Shown here piece by piece: positions 18,801 through 27,363 of a stretch of 64,000 nt of DNA (its first letter is position 1; every line of letters starts with the position of its first letter). Below the pieces are notes generated by a model, which saw only the letters and a list, made by a program, of their open reading frames with translations, searched no databases and was not told where the DNA came from. The DNA comes from Tamlana sp038148895. Its GTDB lineage: Bacteria; Bacteroidota; Bacteroidia; Flavobacteriales; Flavobacteriaceae. The position numbers and the translations under genes were made by a program. The DNA lies in NCBI GenBank assembly GCA_038148895.1, contig JBBVGQ010000007.1; one strand, given 5' to 3'.

Positions 18801-20761
18801 GACTCAATAATTTTCCACTTTCTGTCAATGCGAGTTAATGAAGTTGTAATGCCCGATGCAATGGTAACGGTATTTGTACTGGTACCAGAAAAGGCACCAT
18901 CGTCGTTACCCCAGACAAGAAAGTCGCCATCTTTGGTGAATTCATTTGAATTTGAGCTGTTTTTATCATAAACGCCTCCTAAACCAATGGTTACTTCGTT
19001 TGCAAGATTTAAAGTTTTAGACTGCTTTTGGTTTAAATCGGAAATGGAATCCCTACCAATTCCTGCCACATGATAATTGTAGCCGGCATTTGCCACGATA
19101 TCCCAAACTTTGGTATCAAAAGAATTAATGTAATCTTTTTGTGCCTCGGTTGAAGTGCCTAAGGTAATACCATACTTAATGGCTAAATAGGATTCAATTT
19201 TTTGTCGGTCGGCATCAGGAACACGTTCAGCAAACGTAAAAATTTCGGCAATTCGTCCATTTAAGCTTCCCTGAACATCAAAGTTTCTACCAATCCAATA
19301 TTCACTTCCTAAAACAGGAGGTCCAGCACTGCCTATATTGGCAAAAGCAATATCATTTACATTAGAAGTAGTTAAAACTTGCGCGTTATACAAAATGTCT
19401 TGACCCGTTGGTGAAACCGCCGCGTTATTGCGCACGTTAATGATTCCCGCACTTGAATAGGTAGAACTTATTTCGGCGGCACCATTATAGTTTCCTCCAC
19501 CAGGAATATTTTGGTTATAAGATAAGGTTTCATTGGTAAATTCGGAAGAGTAATCTCCAAACCCTACGCCAGTCATATCTCCCGCACTTCCCGTTGAAAC
19601 ACCTGCAAAAATGGTATTTCTTGATGATGCGCTGGTCATGGTAGCGTCTGGGACCATGACTATAAAAATGTCCTGACTGTAAAACCCATTTGAACTGTTA
19701 TAGAGGTATTGCTCAACTGTTGCCCCATCATTTTCAAACTTAATAACTGGATTAAAATTGATGTTGTCTGAAGCCGTATCCAAATAGGTTGGCTGATTTG
19801 ACGATGTTGGCTGAATGGCGTCCTTGGCGTTAGTGCCCAAATCTCCCCATTCTGAAACTTTTGATGAGCTTTGCACAACACCTCGTGTTGATTTTAACCA
19901 TAATCTAAAATCAGCCGTAATACCTCCAGGGCCAGGAATATTTTCATTAAACATTTCGGCATCAACCGTAAACGTGAATGTCGTGTTATCTGAATTTGAA
20001 ATACTAATAACGGAAGTCTGTGTTCCAGTTCCAGCAACTGGCGCAGTAAAGGTTACATTAATTACAGTAGAACCAAATGGTGCTAAAGTTATGGTTGGCG
20101 GTAACAATCCAAACGGAGAATACGCAGCAAAATCTGAATTTGAACTGGATACGGCTGTTACATCTAAATCGCAACTTCCAATATTTGATACAACATAGGT
20201 TCTGGTAATTGCACTACCCTCATCAACTACCCCAAAGTGTGTTCCGTTGGCATCACTTGTATTGGTATCACCATGATAAATGTCGGCGTAAGGGCTTCCT
20301 CCCAGAACAAATATTTCAGGTGCCGAATTGATTTCCAGAGTAAAACTAAAATCTGCAAAATCCCTTAATTCTATAGCAACCAAAGTATTTGTGGTAACAC
20401 AGCTACCACTTATATTTTCAACGCTAAAGTCTAAACGGTGGGTACTAATGCTGCCCCCACAACTTGCTTGCTTTATAGTCTTATTGGGGTTATTTGGAGA
20501 AATATCAAAATCCGTGGTGTTTGAAAGGATTACCCCGTCAACTTTCAATCCATTATTGTTTTGGCAAGCGCCAGGCTCAACGTTGGTAATCCTAAAATCC
20601 AGGCTATTACCTGCATTAATGGTTACTGTAGAGCCTTGGGTAACAACTGCTCCCCCAATAATTTCCACTTGAATAATTTGAGCGTTGGCAACAAAAACTG
20701 TTGAAACAAACAACAAAAATCCGAACGCAAAACCGGAGAGTACATTTTTCTTTTTCTTCAT
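15863..20761 (-). CDS. very large T9SS cargo: ASH-like, LamG-like and type A sorting domains
   Basis: This 1632-residue exported protein has a signal peptide at 1-27 (AFGFLLFVSTVFVANA). About residues 140-268 form a choice-of-anchor D (ASH-like) domain. A central region (about 280-720), with IESYLAIKYGITLG and YHVAGIGRDS, matches a flavobacterial surface-protein module I recall as DUF8202. About 738-905 is a LamG/concanavalin-like lectin fold (FTISAWIKC, DGKWHHTTFVYD, GEVDEVYVWD). The last 75 or so residues are a T9SS type A sorting domain (VYNILGQNVQTI, then GAHIVKIKTANGVVSKKIMAK-like end). It should cross the outer membrane through the T9SS and be anchored or released at the surface. It is a likely adhesin or polymer-binding protein (inference). 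Single gene. Confidence 0.88.
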   Translation of the reverse strand: MKKKKNVLSGFAFGFLLFVSTVFVANAQIIQVEIIGGAVVTQGSTVTINAGNSLDFRITNVEPGACQNNNGLKVDGVILSNTTDFDISPNNPNKTIKQASCGGSISTHRLDFSVENISGSCVTTNTLVAIELRDFADFSFTLEINSAPEIFVLGGSPYADIYHGDTNTSDANGTHFGVVDEGSAITRTYVVSNIGSCDLDVTAVSSSNSDFAAYSPFGLLPPTITLAPFGSTVINVTFTAPVAGTGTQTSVISISNSDNTTFTFTVDAEMFNENIPGPGGITADFRLWLKSTRGVVQSSSKVSEWGDLGTNAKDAIQPTSSNQPTYLDTASDNINFNPVIKFENDGATVEQYLYNSSNGFYSQDIFIVMVPDATMTSASSRNTIFAGVSTGSAGDMTGVGFGDYSSEFTNETLSYNQNIPGGGNYNGAAEISSTYSSAGIINVRNNAAVSPTGQDILYNAQVLTTSNVNDIAFANIGSAGPPVLGSEYWIGRNFDVQGSLNGRIAEIFTFAERVPDADRQKIESYLAIKYGITLGTSTEAQKDYINSFDTKVWDIVANAGYNYHVAGIGRDSISDLNQKQSKTLNLANEVTIGLGGVYDKNSSNSNEFTKDGDFLVWGNDDGAFSGTSTNTVTIASGITTSLTRIDRKWKIIESNEDVAGDVETVYVSIPVAAFSGFSKTATEEYALIVADNANFADGDIIDVIPLRSTDGGINLKTWYDFDGTKYFTFGKVSQLTENHSVSIASGDYLVGEYSLNLSSDAFTISAWIKCASTASDRTVMAKGEKLQIRLNSSGNIEVYIDDAVTPKFTSNVVVDDGKWHHTTFVYDSGTILMYIDGVLDKSIQDVVHPSPNFNNYCVGAVYIDKGNVINPLLGEVDEVYVWDLALSEAQVQYLMNQEAERFDISGTDYVNCKVLPQASASNEVATIPWSSLRVYYDFNSFYGSTIEGLTDDRYFLRLKYLDKDKTLLESQTIPAPYVSIADGTWDDTATWANGANIVLPNSLGLDGTSVDWNIVEVGHDITSGDRNVSLLGLIQTAGTLTIADPVDAQDETNSGQALRISHYLELDGVIDLVGESQLVQFDGSIIDADSGGYIERDQQGTANSFNYNYWSSSVGPIGGNSATRGTGVSSTNANHTLADVLNDGTISALYQSLNYDASPTGGGAIPPPGFAKTISTYWLYKFYGAADNYFAWEKIDETSSIAAGEGYTMKGTSGSVPISTEQNYVFRGLPNNGDITLTLDNSSGEVDRLIGNPYPSAIDASQFILDNMSVADGGNNATGNIFNGALYFWDHFGQQDSHVLLEYVGGYATRNLTGGAVAISNDARINDNLSTGSKTPGPYIPVNQGFFVSTELDGFNNENGTPLLTVDGGNIVFKNSQRVYVTEDGTNSQFLKSSGKKQNLVATDNQDKNPLIKLMYNSPKGYHRQIVLGANVNASVDFDMGYDAFMVDVNDEDMYWHFAGSKFVIQGIDKFEENQEFGIGLKVKQAGIIKIKLDGVENMSDSIALFIKDDLTGETFEINNNSFELFLDPGVYNDRFKLVFQESAVILNVSDDVALDGLSVYYNTELSKLTLINKNNLAVSGIAVYNILGQNVQTIALESSKDETIRMKLNSGAHIVKIKTANGVVSKKIMAK

Positions 20762-21008
20762 ATTGAAAAATTTTAAAACTAAAACTTTTCAATTTTTTTA
20801 TCGATGAATAGCGATTATCTTCGACAAATGTAACAAAACTTTTGATTAAAAAAATAATTTCTTACATTTTTTTAAAATTTTAACAAAAATCCTTCACAAA
20901 GAAACTTTATTTGTGCTTTAGTCTATATTTTGATTAAAATTTCAGTTATCTTTCATTTGATTTTTTCAAACAAATAACGGCATGTTTTTTGTTGAATGAA
21001 TTTTGCTG

Positions 21009-21968
21009 ATGAAAAAACTACTATTTACATTATTCGTTGTCATTCCTTGCCTAACCATAGGACAAGCAAACAAACTTTACCGAAAAGCGATGCGCTCAAC
21101 CAATTTGAATGAGAAAATATCGCTTTTAACCCAAGCTATTGAAGAAGAACCTAAAAATTTGGATGCCTATTTTCAAAGGGCTATTGCCAAAAATGACTTA
21201 GGCGATTACCACGGCGCCATTGTAGATTATTCGAAAATAATTGTGGAAGAACCAGATGCAGACACCTATTATAACCGTGGTAACTCCAGATATAGCATTA
21301 AAGACCTAACGGGCGCGAAAGAAGATTATGCCAAAGCCTATATGCTTGATGATAAATTTATTGATGCACTTTATAGTTTGGCATGTGTTAACTACGATTT
21401 AGGTGAATACGAAAAAGCCCTGGCAGATTTCACCAAAGTGATTAAAGAAGCGCCAACACAACCTAATACTTATATTCTTCGTGCTTCGGTTTATGCCGCT
21501 CTCGAGAATCATTATGAGGCAATAAGAGACTACTCAACAGCTATTTTAATAGACCCAAGCGCCGAAAACTATTACAGTCGCGGAACTTTTTTATTGACCC
21601 TTAATTATTTTCAAAGAGCCAATGAAGACCTTACCATATCCGTGGGATTGAACAAATACAATGCTTATGCTTATTTTTACCGTGGTATTTCCAATTTGAT
21701 GTTGGGCAAATTTGAGGACGCAGTAAAAGACTTTGAAAATGCCATTGAATTTGATTCCACTGATTTTGATGCCTACTTGGGGTTGGCCATGGCCTATTAC
21801 AAATTGAATGAATTAACAAAATCCAAGGAAAGCTACGAGCGCGCCAACAATATTTTATCCATTGGCCCTGATGTAAACAATATTTCAGAATACAGCAATA
21901 CTTATTGGTTTCAAAATCAGTACTACTATTTCAACAACATTATCCCCAACATAGCAAGACTAGAGTAA
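21009..21968 (+). CDS. exported tetratricopeptide-repeat protein
   Basis: The ATG at 21009 is preferred; TTG and CTG codons just upstream (21003, 21006) extend the frame by only two residues. The protein has 319 residues and a signal peptide (KKLLFTLFVVIPCLTIGQ). It consists of about seven TPR units from residue 35 to 280, with repeated A-x-x-D-Y and Y-x-x-R-G signatures (YFQRAIAKNDLGDYHGAI, YYNRGNSRY, FYRGISNLMLGKFEDAV). Such repeats bind partner peptides, and a periplasmic scaffold role is inferred. Its stop codon is immediately followed by the stop of the convergent rsmG, with no room for a terminator between them. Confidence 0.88.
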   Translation: MKKLLFTLFVVIPCLTIGQANKLYRKAMRSTNLNEKISLLTQAIEEEPKNLDAYFQRAIAKNDLGDYHGAIVDYSKIIVEEPDADTYYNRGNSRYSIKDLTGAKEDYAKAYMLDDKFIDALYSLACVNYDLGEYEKALADFTKVIKEAPTQPNTYILRASVYAALENHYEAIRDYSTAILIDPSAENYYSRGTFLLTLNYFQRANEDLTISVGLNKYNAYAYFYRGISNLMLGKFEDAVKDFENAIEFDSTDFDAYLGLAMAYYKLNELTKSKESYERANNILSIGPDVNNISEYSNTYWFQNQYYYFNNIIPNIARLE

Positions 21969-22598
21969 TTAACCTCTGTATTTTAAAGGTAAATGGACTA
22001 CTTTTTTGGTTTCAAAAAATTCTTCTGAATAAAAGTCACTTAAATTATAAATGGTCGCCGTTCTGTAACTTTGAAGCTCTTCGGTTAAATCGCCTCCTTT
22101 TAAATACAAAATACCATTTTTAAGTTCATGGTTTTGTTTTTTGGTTATTTTGCCTTTAACCCATTGCACAAAATTTGGCATGGCCGTTACAGCTCTGCTT
22201 ACTATAAAGTCGTATGTGTCATCAATATCCTCAACCCTGCTATGGGTAGTTTTTACATTGGTTAACCCCAAGCCTTCAACAACTCCATCTACAACTTTCA
22301 ATTTTTTTGCTATACTATCTACCAAATGGAACGAGCACTCTGGAAATAAAATGGCCAATGGTATTCCTGGAAATCCTCCACCAGTACCTACATCAAGAAT
22401 TTTGGAGCCTTCTTCAAATTCCAACACTTTGGCTATCCCCAAGGAATGCAAAACATGCCTTAAATAAAGCTCGTCAATATCTTTTCGGGACACGACATTG
22501 ATTTTCAAATTCCAATCCTTATAGAGCGATTCCAATTTTTTAAATTTCTCTATTTGGTCTTCCGTAAGGTTAGGAAAATACTTTAAAATAAGGTCCAT
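21969..22598 (-). CDS. rsmG: 16S rRNA (guanine-N7)-methyltransferase RsmG
   Basis: RsmG (GidB) methylates N7 of G527 in 16S rRNA using S-adenosylmethionine. The 209 residues have the usual length. SAM motif I is ILDVGTGGGFPGIPLA (about 66-81), and the N-terminal NVVSRKD and LYLRHVLHS motifs and the later FIVSRAVTAM are family hallmarks. Cytoplasmic. Loss of rsmG causes low-level streptomycin resistance in other bacteria. Monocistronic. Confidence 0.96.
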   Translation of the reverse strand: MDLILKYFPNLTEDQIEKFKKLESLYKDWNLKINVVSRKDIDELYLRHVLHSLGIAKVLEFEEGSKILDVGTGGGFPGIPLAILFPECSFHLVDSIAKKLKVVDGVVEGLGLTNVKTTHSRVEDIDDTYDFIVSRAVTAMPNFVQWVKGKITKKQNHELKNGILYLKGGDLTEELQSYRTATIYNLSDFYSEEFFETKKVVHLPLKYRG

Positions 22599-22680
22599 TA
22601 GTGTTAAATTTTCAACAAAAATATGCTTTTTAAATACATATTTTTACAAAAAAACGTTACAAGTTAACTTTGTTTATACC

Positions 22681-22688
22681 TATCTTTG
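22681..22688 (+). promoter_or_regulatory. -7 element of the desaturase gene
   Basis: TATCTTTG followed by CCGC matches TAnnTTTG, 55 bp before the ATG at 22743. A second match, TAACTTTG, lies 16 bp further upstream. Confidence 0.6.
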
Positions 22689-22742
22689 CCGCGGGTATGA
22701 TCAATCGTTTTTTTTTAAATTTATCATATTAAAAGTACCAAC

Positions 22743-23843
22743 ATGACTAAACAAGCACTTTCATTTTCAAGAGTTGATTCTGCTAAATTTTTTCGAACAC
22801 TCAACAAAAGAGTGAACGATTATTTCAAGGAAAATAAAGTAAAACGAACCGGAAATTGGAAAATATGGGTAAAAACCATTGTTATGTTTTCTTTGTTCCT
22901 AACTCCATATTTTTTATTGTTGACCATTGATATTCCTGGTTGGGCGCAATTGCTTCTTACCATCGTAATGGGGATAGGTATGGCTGGCGTGGGCATGAAT
23001 GTGATGCACGACGGCAACCATGGCTCTTTTTCAAATAAAGAATGGGTTAATCGTTTAATGGGTAGCAGTATTTACATCTTGGCCGGAAACGTTTACAATT
23101 GGCAAGTACAGCATAATGTACTTCACCATACCTATACTAACGTTCACGGACATGATGAAGATTTGGATGCCGGTAGAATTTTAAGATTCACAGAACACTC
23201 AGAATGGAAATGGTACCATAAATTTCAGCACTACTATTCTTTGCTTCTTTATGGTTTATTGACTATAAATTGGGCCATAACTACAGATTGGTTACAAATG
23301 AAACGCTATATGAAACGTAAGTTATCGTATGGCAAATTCCCAAATCCGATTTGGAATTGGAGCAAATTGGTCATCTCTAAAATAATATATGTTTCCATTT
23401 GGATTGTTATTCCTATGCTGTTTTTAGACATCGCTTGGTGGAAAATTTTAATCGGATTTTTTGTGATGCACTATACGGCAAGTTTAATCTTAAGCGTGGT
23501 TTTCCAACTGGCGCATGTTATGGATGAAGCCGAAATGCCTCTACCAGAACAAGATGGTACTTTAAAAAATACTTGGGCCATCCATCAGCTTAAAACAACC
23601 ATCAATTTCAGCACAAAAAATAAAATTGTCAATTGGTTTACTGGCGGATTGAACCACCAAGTAGAGCATCATATTTTCCCTCACATTAGCCATGTACATT
23701 ACACTAAAATTTCAAAAATAGTTAGGGAAACGGCAAAAGAATTCAACTTACCATACAACGAATATAAATCAACCCGCAGTGCTATAATATCCCATTTTAA
23801 ATATTTAAAGGAAATGGGAAGAAAACCAGCATTACAAATTTAA
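22743..23843 (+). CDS. membrane fatty acid desaturase
   Basis: This 366-residue di-iron desaturase carries the three histidine boxes: HDGNH (H89, H93), HNVLHH (H124, H128, H129) and NHQVEHH (H305, H309, H310). Four membrane helices are visible (about 44-62, 68-86, 160-180, and a pair at 215-260). The Q/H-x-x-H-H third box is typical of front-end (delta-5/6-like) or acyl-lipid desaturases. It probably adjusts membrane fluidity; the regiospecificity cannot be read from sequence. The aminotransferase follows by 25 bp and is probably co-transcribed. Confidence 0.92.
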   Translation: MTKQALSFSRVDSAKFFRTLNKRVNDYFKENKVKRTGNWKIWVKTIVMFSLFLTPYFLLLTIDIPGWAQLLLTIVMGIGMAGVGMNVMHDGNHGSFSNKEWVNRLMGSSIYILAGNVYNWQVQHNVLHHTYTNVHGHDEDLDAGRILRFTEHSEWKWYHKFQHYYSLLLYGLLTINWAITTDWLQMKRYMKRKLSYGKFPNPIWNWSKLVISKIIYVSIWIVIPMLFLDIAWWKILIGFFVMHYTASLILSVVFQLAHVMDEAEMPLPEQDGTLKNTWAIHQLKTTINFSTKNKIVNWFTGGLNHQVEHHIFPHISHVHYTKISKIVRETAKEFNLPYNEYKSTRSAIISHFKYLKEMGRKPALQI

Positions 23844-23868
23844 TTACTATTTATTTACTTAAAATTTC

Positions 23869-25053
23869 ATGCAATTACTATCTGATAGAATTTTAAACAT
23901 GGCCCAATCTGCTACATTGGCCATGGCAGCCAAAGCGAGAGAACTTAGAGGCGAAGGAAAAGACATTATTGGCTTAAGTCTTGGTGAACCAGACTTTAAC
24001 ACTCCAGATTTTATTAAAGAGGCCGCTATTCAGGCTATTAATGATAACTATAACTCTTATTCACCAGTAGATGGATATGGTGATTTAAAAGAGGCCATCA
24101 TTAAAAAATTTAAGCGCGATAACAATTTAACCTATACCCCGAACCAAATTGTAGTTTCAACAGGTGCGAAACAGTCGTTGGCAAATATTGCAGGTGTTAT
24201 GACCAATAAAGGTGACGAAGTTATTATGCCTTGTCCATATTGGGTGAGTTATGCCGACCTTGTAAAGCTTAACGACGGTATACCTGTTGAAGTTAAAACC
24301 ACCATCGCTACAGATTTTAAAATGACTCCAGAGCAACTGGAAGCAGCCATAACACCAAAAACCAAAATGATTTGGTTTAGCTCACCTTGCAACCCAAGTG
24401 GTTCTATTTACAGCAAAGAAGAATTACGTGGTTTAGCAGATGTATTGGTAAAATACCCAAACATTTACGTGGTATCGGATGAAATTTACGAACACATCAA
24501 TTATGTTGGTGCACATGCCAGTATGGCTCAATTTGAAGATATGTACGACCGCACCATTACGGTAAACGGTGTATCTAAGGCGTTTGCCATGACCGGTTGG
24601 CGTATTGGGTACATTGGTGCTCCAGAAAAAATTGCCAGAGCATGCAACAAAATGCAAGGTCAAATTACGAGTGGTGCCAACTGTATTGCGCAACGTGCTA
24701 CCATTACGGCCTTAAACGAGTCGCCTTCTCGTGTTCAATACATGATAGACGAATTTAAAGTGCGTCGCGATTTAATTTTGAAACTATTAGGCGATATTGA
24801 AGGGTTTGTAACCAACGTACCGGAAGGTGCTTTTTACGTGTTCCCAAATATTTCTTATTTCTTTGGAAAAACACTTCGTGGAAAGACCATAAACAATGCT
24901 TCAGATTTTTCAATGTATTTATTGGAAGAAGCTTTAGTGGCTACTGTTGACGGTGAATCATTTGGTAACCCAGATTGTATAAGAATTTCTTATGCAGCCT
25001 CACAAGAACAAATTATTGAAGCTGTAAAACGTATAAAAGAAGCTGTTAGCTAA
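23869..25053 (+). CDS. PLP-dependent class I aminotransferase (aspartate aminotransferase type)
   Basis: This 394-residue fold type I enzyme carries the PLP lysine K237 in VNGVSKAFAMTGWRIGY, the substrate-binding Arg near the C-terminus (CIRISYAAS) and the conserved GEPDFNTP near residue 40. The sequence resembles the AspB/AAT-Ib group that transfers amino groups between aspartate or aromatic/prephenate substrates and 2-oxoglutarate. Substrate specificity cannot be fixed. It ends at a perfect terminator and may share the desaturase promoter. Confidence 0.92.
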   Translation: MQLLSDRILNMAQSATLAMAAKARELRGEGKDIIGLSLGEPDFNTPDFIKEAAIQAINDNYNSYSPVDGYGDLKEAIIKKFKRDNNLTYTPNQIVVSTGAKQSLANIAGVMTNKGDEVIMPCPYWVSYADLVKLNDGIPVEVKTTIATDFKMTPEQLEAAITPKTKMIWFSSPCNPSGSIYSKEELRGLADVLVKYPNIYVVSDEIYEHINYVGAHASMAQFEDMYDRTITVNGVSKAFAMTGWRIGYIGAPEKIARACNKMQGQITSGANCIAQRATITALNESPSRVQYMIDEFKVRRDLILKLLGDIEGFVTNVPEGAFYVFPNISYFFGKTLRGKTINNASDFSMYLLEEALVATVDGESFGNPDCIRISYAASQEQIIEAVKRIKEAVS

Positions 25054-25080
25054 TTCTAACTGTTTTAAAAACACAATTTA

Positions 25081-25117
25081 AAAGACCTGTTTGTTTGAAA
25101 ACTGACAGGTCTTTTTG
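25081..25117 (+). terminator. terminator of the desaturase-aminotransferase unit
   Basis: AAAGACCTGT (25081-25090) pairs perfectly with ACAGGTCTTT (25105-25114), followed by further T. Confidence 0.88.
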
Positions 25118-25120
25118 TTT

Positions 25121-25387
25121 TCAAAAAAAGAAATACAAGAAGAAACTGACTACTAGCACAGCAAGAACGATAAATAAAAGCATATTCTTTACAATAGCTC
25201 GCCTATTTTCTTTTTTAAGTCTTTGTTTTAATTTAGATAATTGCTCTGGCGTTGCCTCTGGAAAATCTTTCATCTCGGCATTGGCATAACTCCCCAAAAG
25301 AGCATTCTTTTCCTTTCTTTTGGATAAAAGATTCCTGTTATTTTTTAATGTAGTATTGGCACTAGCCATTGAACCTTCTCCTCCCAT
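25121..25387 (-). CDS. small tail-anchored protein, paralogue 1
   Basis: With the start at 25387 the product is 88 residues, the same length as its neighbour, and the N-termini align (LLSKR at residues 20-24 and 19-23). A longer frame to 25426 adds 13 residues that the paralogue lacks. The body is basic and Asn/Lys-rich, followed by EQLSKLKQRLKKENRR and a C-terminal helix (about 67-88) with almost no tail, suggesting a tail-anchored membrane protein. No family recognised. Function unknown. Confidence 0.7.
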   Translation of the reverse strand: MGGEGSMASANTTLKNNRNLLSKRKEKNALLGSYANAEMKDFPEATPEQLSKLKQRLKKENRRAIVKNMLLFIVLAVLVVSFFLYFFF

Positions 25388-25466
25388 GACAGAGTAATTT
25401 AGTAACTTTTTTAATAAATAATTCAATCTATGAAATTCTCACAAACTAGAGCTATTTCAAAATGAG

Positions 25467-25733
25467 TTAAATAAAATAGTACAGAAACCCAAAAATTAAT
25501 AAAGCTACAATAGTTATAACAAAAACCAATTGCTTTATTCTTATTGCTTTATTCTCTCTTAAAATTCTATTCCTTAACTTTTTTAGTTCATAAGGACTGG
25601 CTGATGGTGATTTAGTTTCATATTTATTTCTTCCAGAACCAGACAAGGTTTTGTTAAGCCTTTCTCTTTTTGAAAGCAATCCTAAATTACTCCTAATAGA
25701 AACAATTGCCGACTGAACGACCCCAAAGCTCAT
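25467..25733 (-). CDS. small tail-anchored protein, paralogue 2
   Basis: These 88 residues match the downstream gene in layout: LLSKRERL near 19-26, a P-x-E-L-K-K-L-R-N-R-x-L-R-E-N segment (about 47-63) and a C-terminal helix ending FGFLYYFI. The shared pattern supports both as real genes and as products of tandem duplication followed by divergence. They lie 79 bp apart on the same strand. No known domain. Confidence 0.7.
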   Translation of the reverse strand: MSFGVVQSAIVSIRSNLGLLSKRERLNKTLSGSGRNKYETKSPSASPYELKKLRNRILRENKAIRIKQLVFVITIVALLIFGFLYYFI

Positions 25734-25867
25734 GATAAATTAGTTTTATAATTATATATAATTGGTGTTATATTTTAACTAATTGTTACAAAAACCGTGT
25801 AAAATCCACGTCAGGATAGTAGCGAAAAGCCTCCTCGTGGTATACAGTAAGATAAAAATATTCGAAA

Positions 25868-27361
25868 TTATCTATTCCGCCAGAAGAAAGGCGTTAACAA
25901 AATAAGCACCGTAAAGAGTTCCAAACGCCCAATAAGCATTAAAAACGAGGCCCACCACTGCGCCAAATCAGGTAATGCAGCATAGTTATTTACAGGCCCA
26001 AAATCACCCAAAGCAGGACCAACATTACCCAATGTGGAAGCCGACAAACCAATGGCTGAACTGAAGTCGATACCAAACATGGAAAACCCTAAGCCCCCAA
26101 TGATAAAAGAGAGCATATATAGTATAAAAAAGCCCAATATATTGAATACGATACTCCCCGAAATGGCTCTTTTGTTATAACGCACAGGCAAAATGGCGCT
26201 AGGGTGAAGCGTGCGCTTAAACTCTAAAAAACCATTTTTTATTAAAATTAAATGGCGTACTACTTTTACACCGCCTGAGGTACTACCGGCCGAACCACCC
26301 AAAAACATGAGTCCGAAGAAGAACACCACCAAAAAGGGTGTCCACATGGTATAATCTGCCGAAATAAAACCTGTTGTAGTAATAACCGTAAGAACTTGAA
26401 ACAATGCATGCCTAAAGGCACTTTCTGCTTTTCCCCAAACCATAGGGTGATCGATGGATGATGTAGATACATCTGCCCTAAAATAAATAACTAGTGCCGC
26501 TATAATGGTAAATACGGCCACAAACTTGAAATATAGTTTAAATTCTTCGTCCTTGATTACCTTTTGAACCTTCCCTTTAAAAGCAAAATAGCTCAATACA
26601 AAGTTGGTACCTGCCAAAAACATAAACAAAATAATGATGTATTGAATTATGGGTTGGCCATTCCAGTAAGCCACACTAGCATTTTTGGTTGAAAACCCAC
26701 CCGTTGAAAGTGTACATAACGCATGGTTTATGGCATCAAAAAAGGACATGCCTGCCACTTTTAAAAGTAAAGTTTCGGCAGCTGTATACCCAAAATAAAT
26801 GAGCCACAAACGTTTTGCGGTATCGGTAATTCTTGGGTGCAATTTATCGGCACTGGGCCCAGGTGCTTCGGCCGCAAAAAGTTGCATACCACCAATGCCC
26901 AACAAAGGCAAAATAGCAATGGCCAATACGATAATTCCCATACCGCCAATCCAATGTGTTAAGCTTCGCCAAAATAGAATACCCTTCGGAACGGCTTCAA
27001 TATCATTTAAAATTGATGCACCCGTTGTGGTGAAACCCGACATGGTCTCGAAAAATGCATTTGTAAAACTTGGAATGCTGTCTGTGAGTATATAGGGAAT
27101 GGTTCCAGAAAGGGACATTATTATCCAACCAAAAGTAACAACAATATAACCCTCACGCTTATTGATTTCCTTTCTATGCTTTCTGGTTAAAACCATTGAT
27201 ACAGCTCCAACCAAGGAAGTAATTATGCCCGATAAAAATAGCTGCGAAGTTACACCATCTTGATATGCCAAACTCATGAGCGCAGACAATAGCATAAAGC
27301 CACCATTGAAAACCAACATCAGGCCAAGGAAGTGAAAAATGATTTTAAAATTAAGCTTCAT
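25868..27361 (-). CDS. trkH: Trk-type potassium transporter membrane subunit
   Basis: TrkH forms the K+-conducting pore in the inner membrane. The 497 residues show the four pore-loop motifs of the superfamily: GFTTTGASIL (about 110), LSTGGFSTKNAS (about 215), TTTGFISADY (about 330) and STLGNVGPALGDFG (about 450), each with the selectivity-filter glycine. About ten to twelve helices are present. It starts 2 bp after the trkA stop, so the two form one operon with the gating subunit first. Confidence 0.95.
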   Translation of the reverse strand: MKLNFKIIFHFLGLMLVFNGGFMLLSALMSLAYQDGVTSQLFLSGIITSLVGAVSMVLTRKHRKEINKREGYIVVTFGWIIMSLSGTIPYILTDSIPSFTNAFFETMSGFTTTGASILNDIEAVPKGILFWRSLTHWIGGMGIIVLAIAILPLLGIGGMQLFAAEAPGPSADKLHPRITDTAKRLWLIYFGYTAAETLLLKVAGMSFFDAINHALCTLSTGGFSTKNASVAYWNGQPIIQYIIILFMFLAGTNFVLSYFAFKGKVQKVIKDEEFKLYFKFVAVFTIIAALVIYFRADVSTSSIDHPMVWGKAESAFRHALFQVLTVITTTGFISADYTMWTPFLVVFFFGLMFLGGSAGSTSGGVKVVRHLILIKNGFLEFKRTLHPSAILPVRYNKRAISGSIVFNILGFFILYMLSFIIGGLGFSMFGIDFSSAIGLSASTLGNVGPALGDFGPVNNYAALPDLAQWWASFLMLIGRLELFTVLILLTPFFWRNR

Positions 27362-27363
27362 TT

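Noticed and set aside
19815..20198. Plus-strand ORF of 127 codons inside the T9SS cargo gene
   Set aside because: It overlaps the N-terminal coding region of the cargo gene completely and has no recognisable motif.
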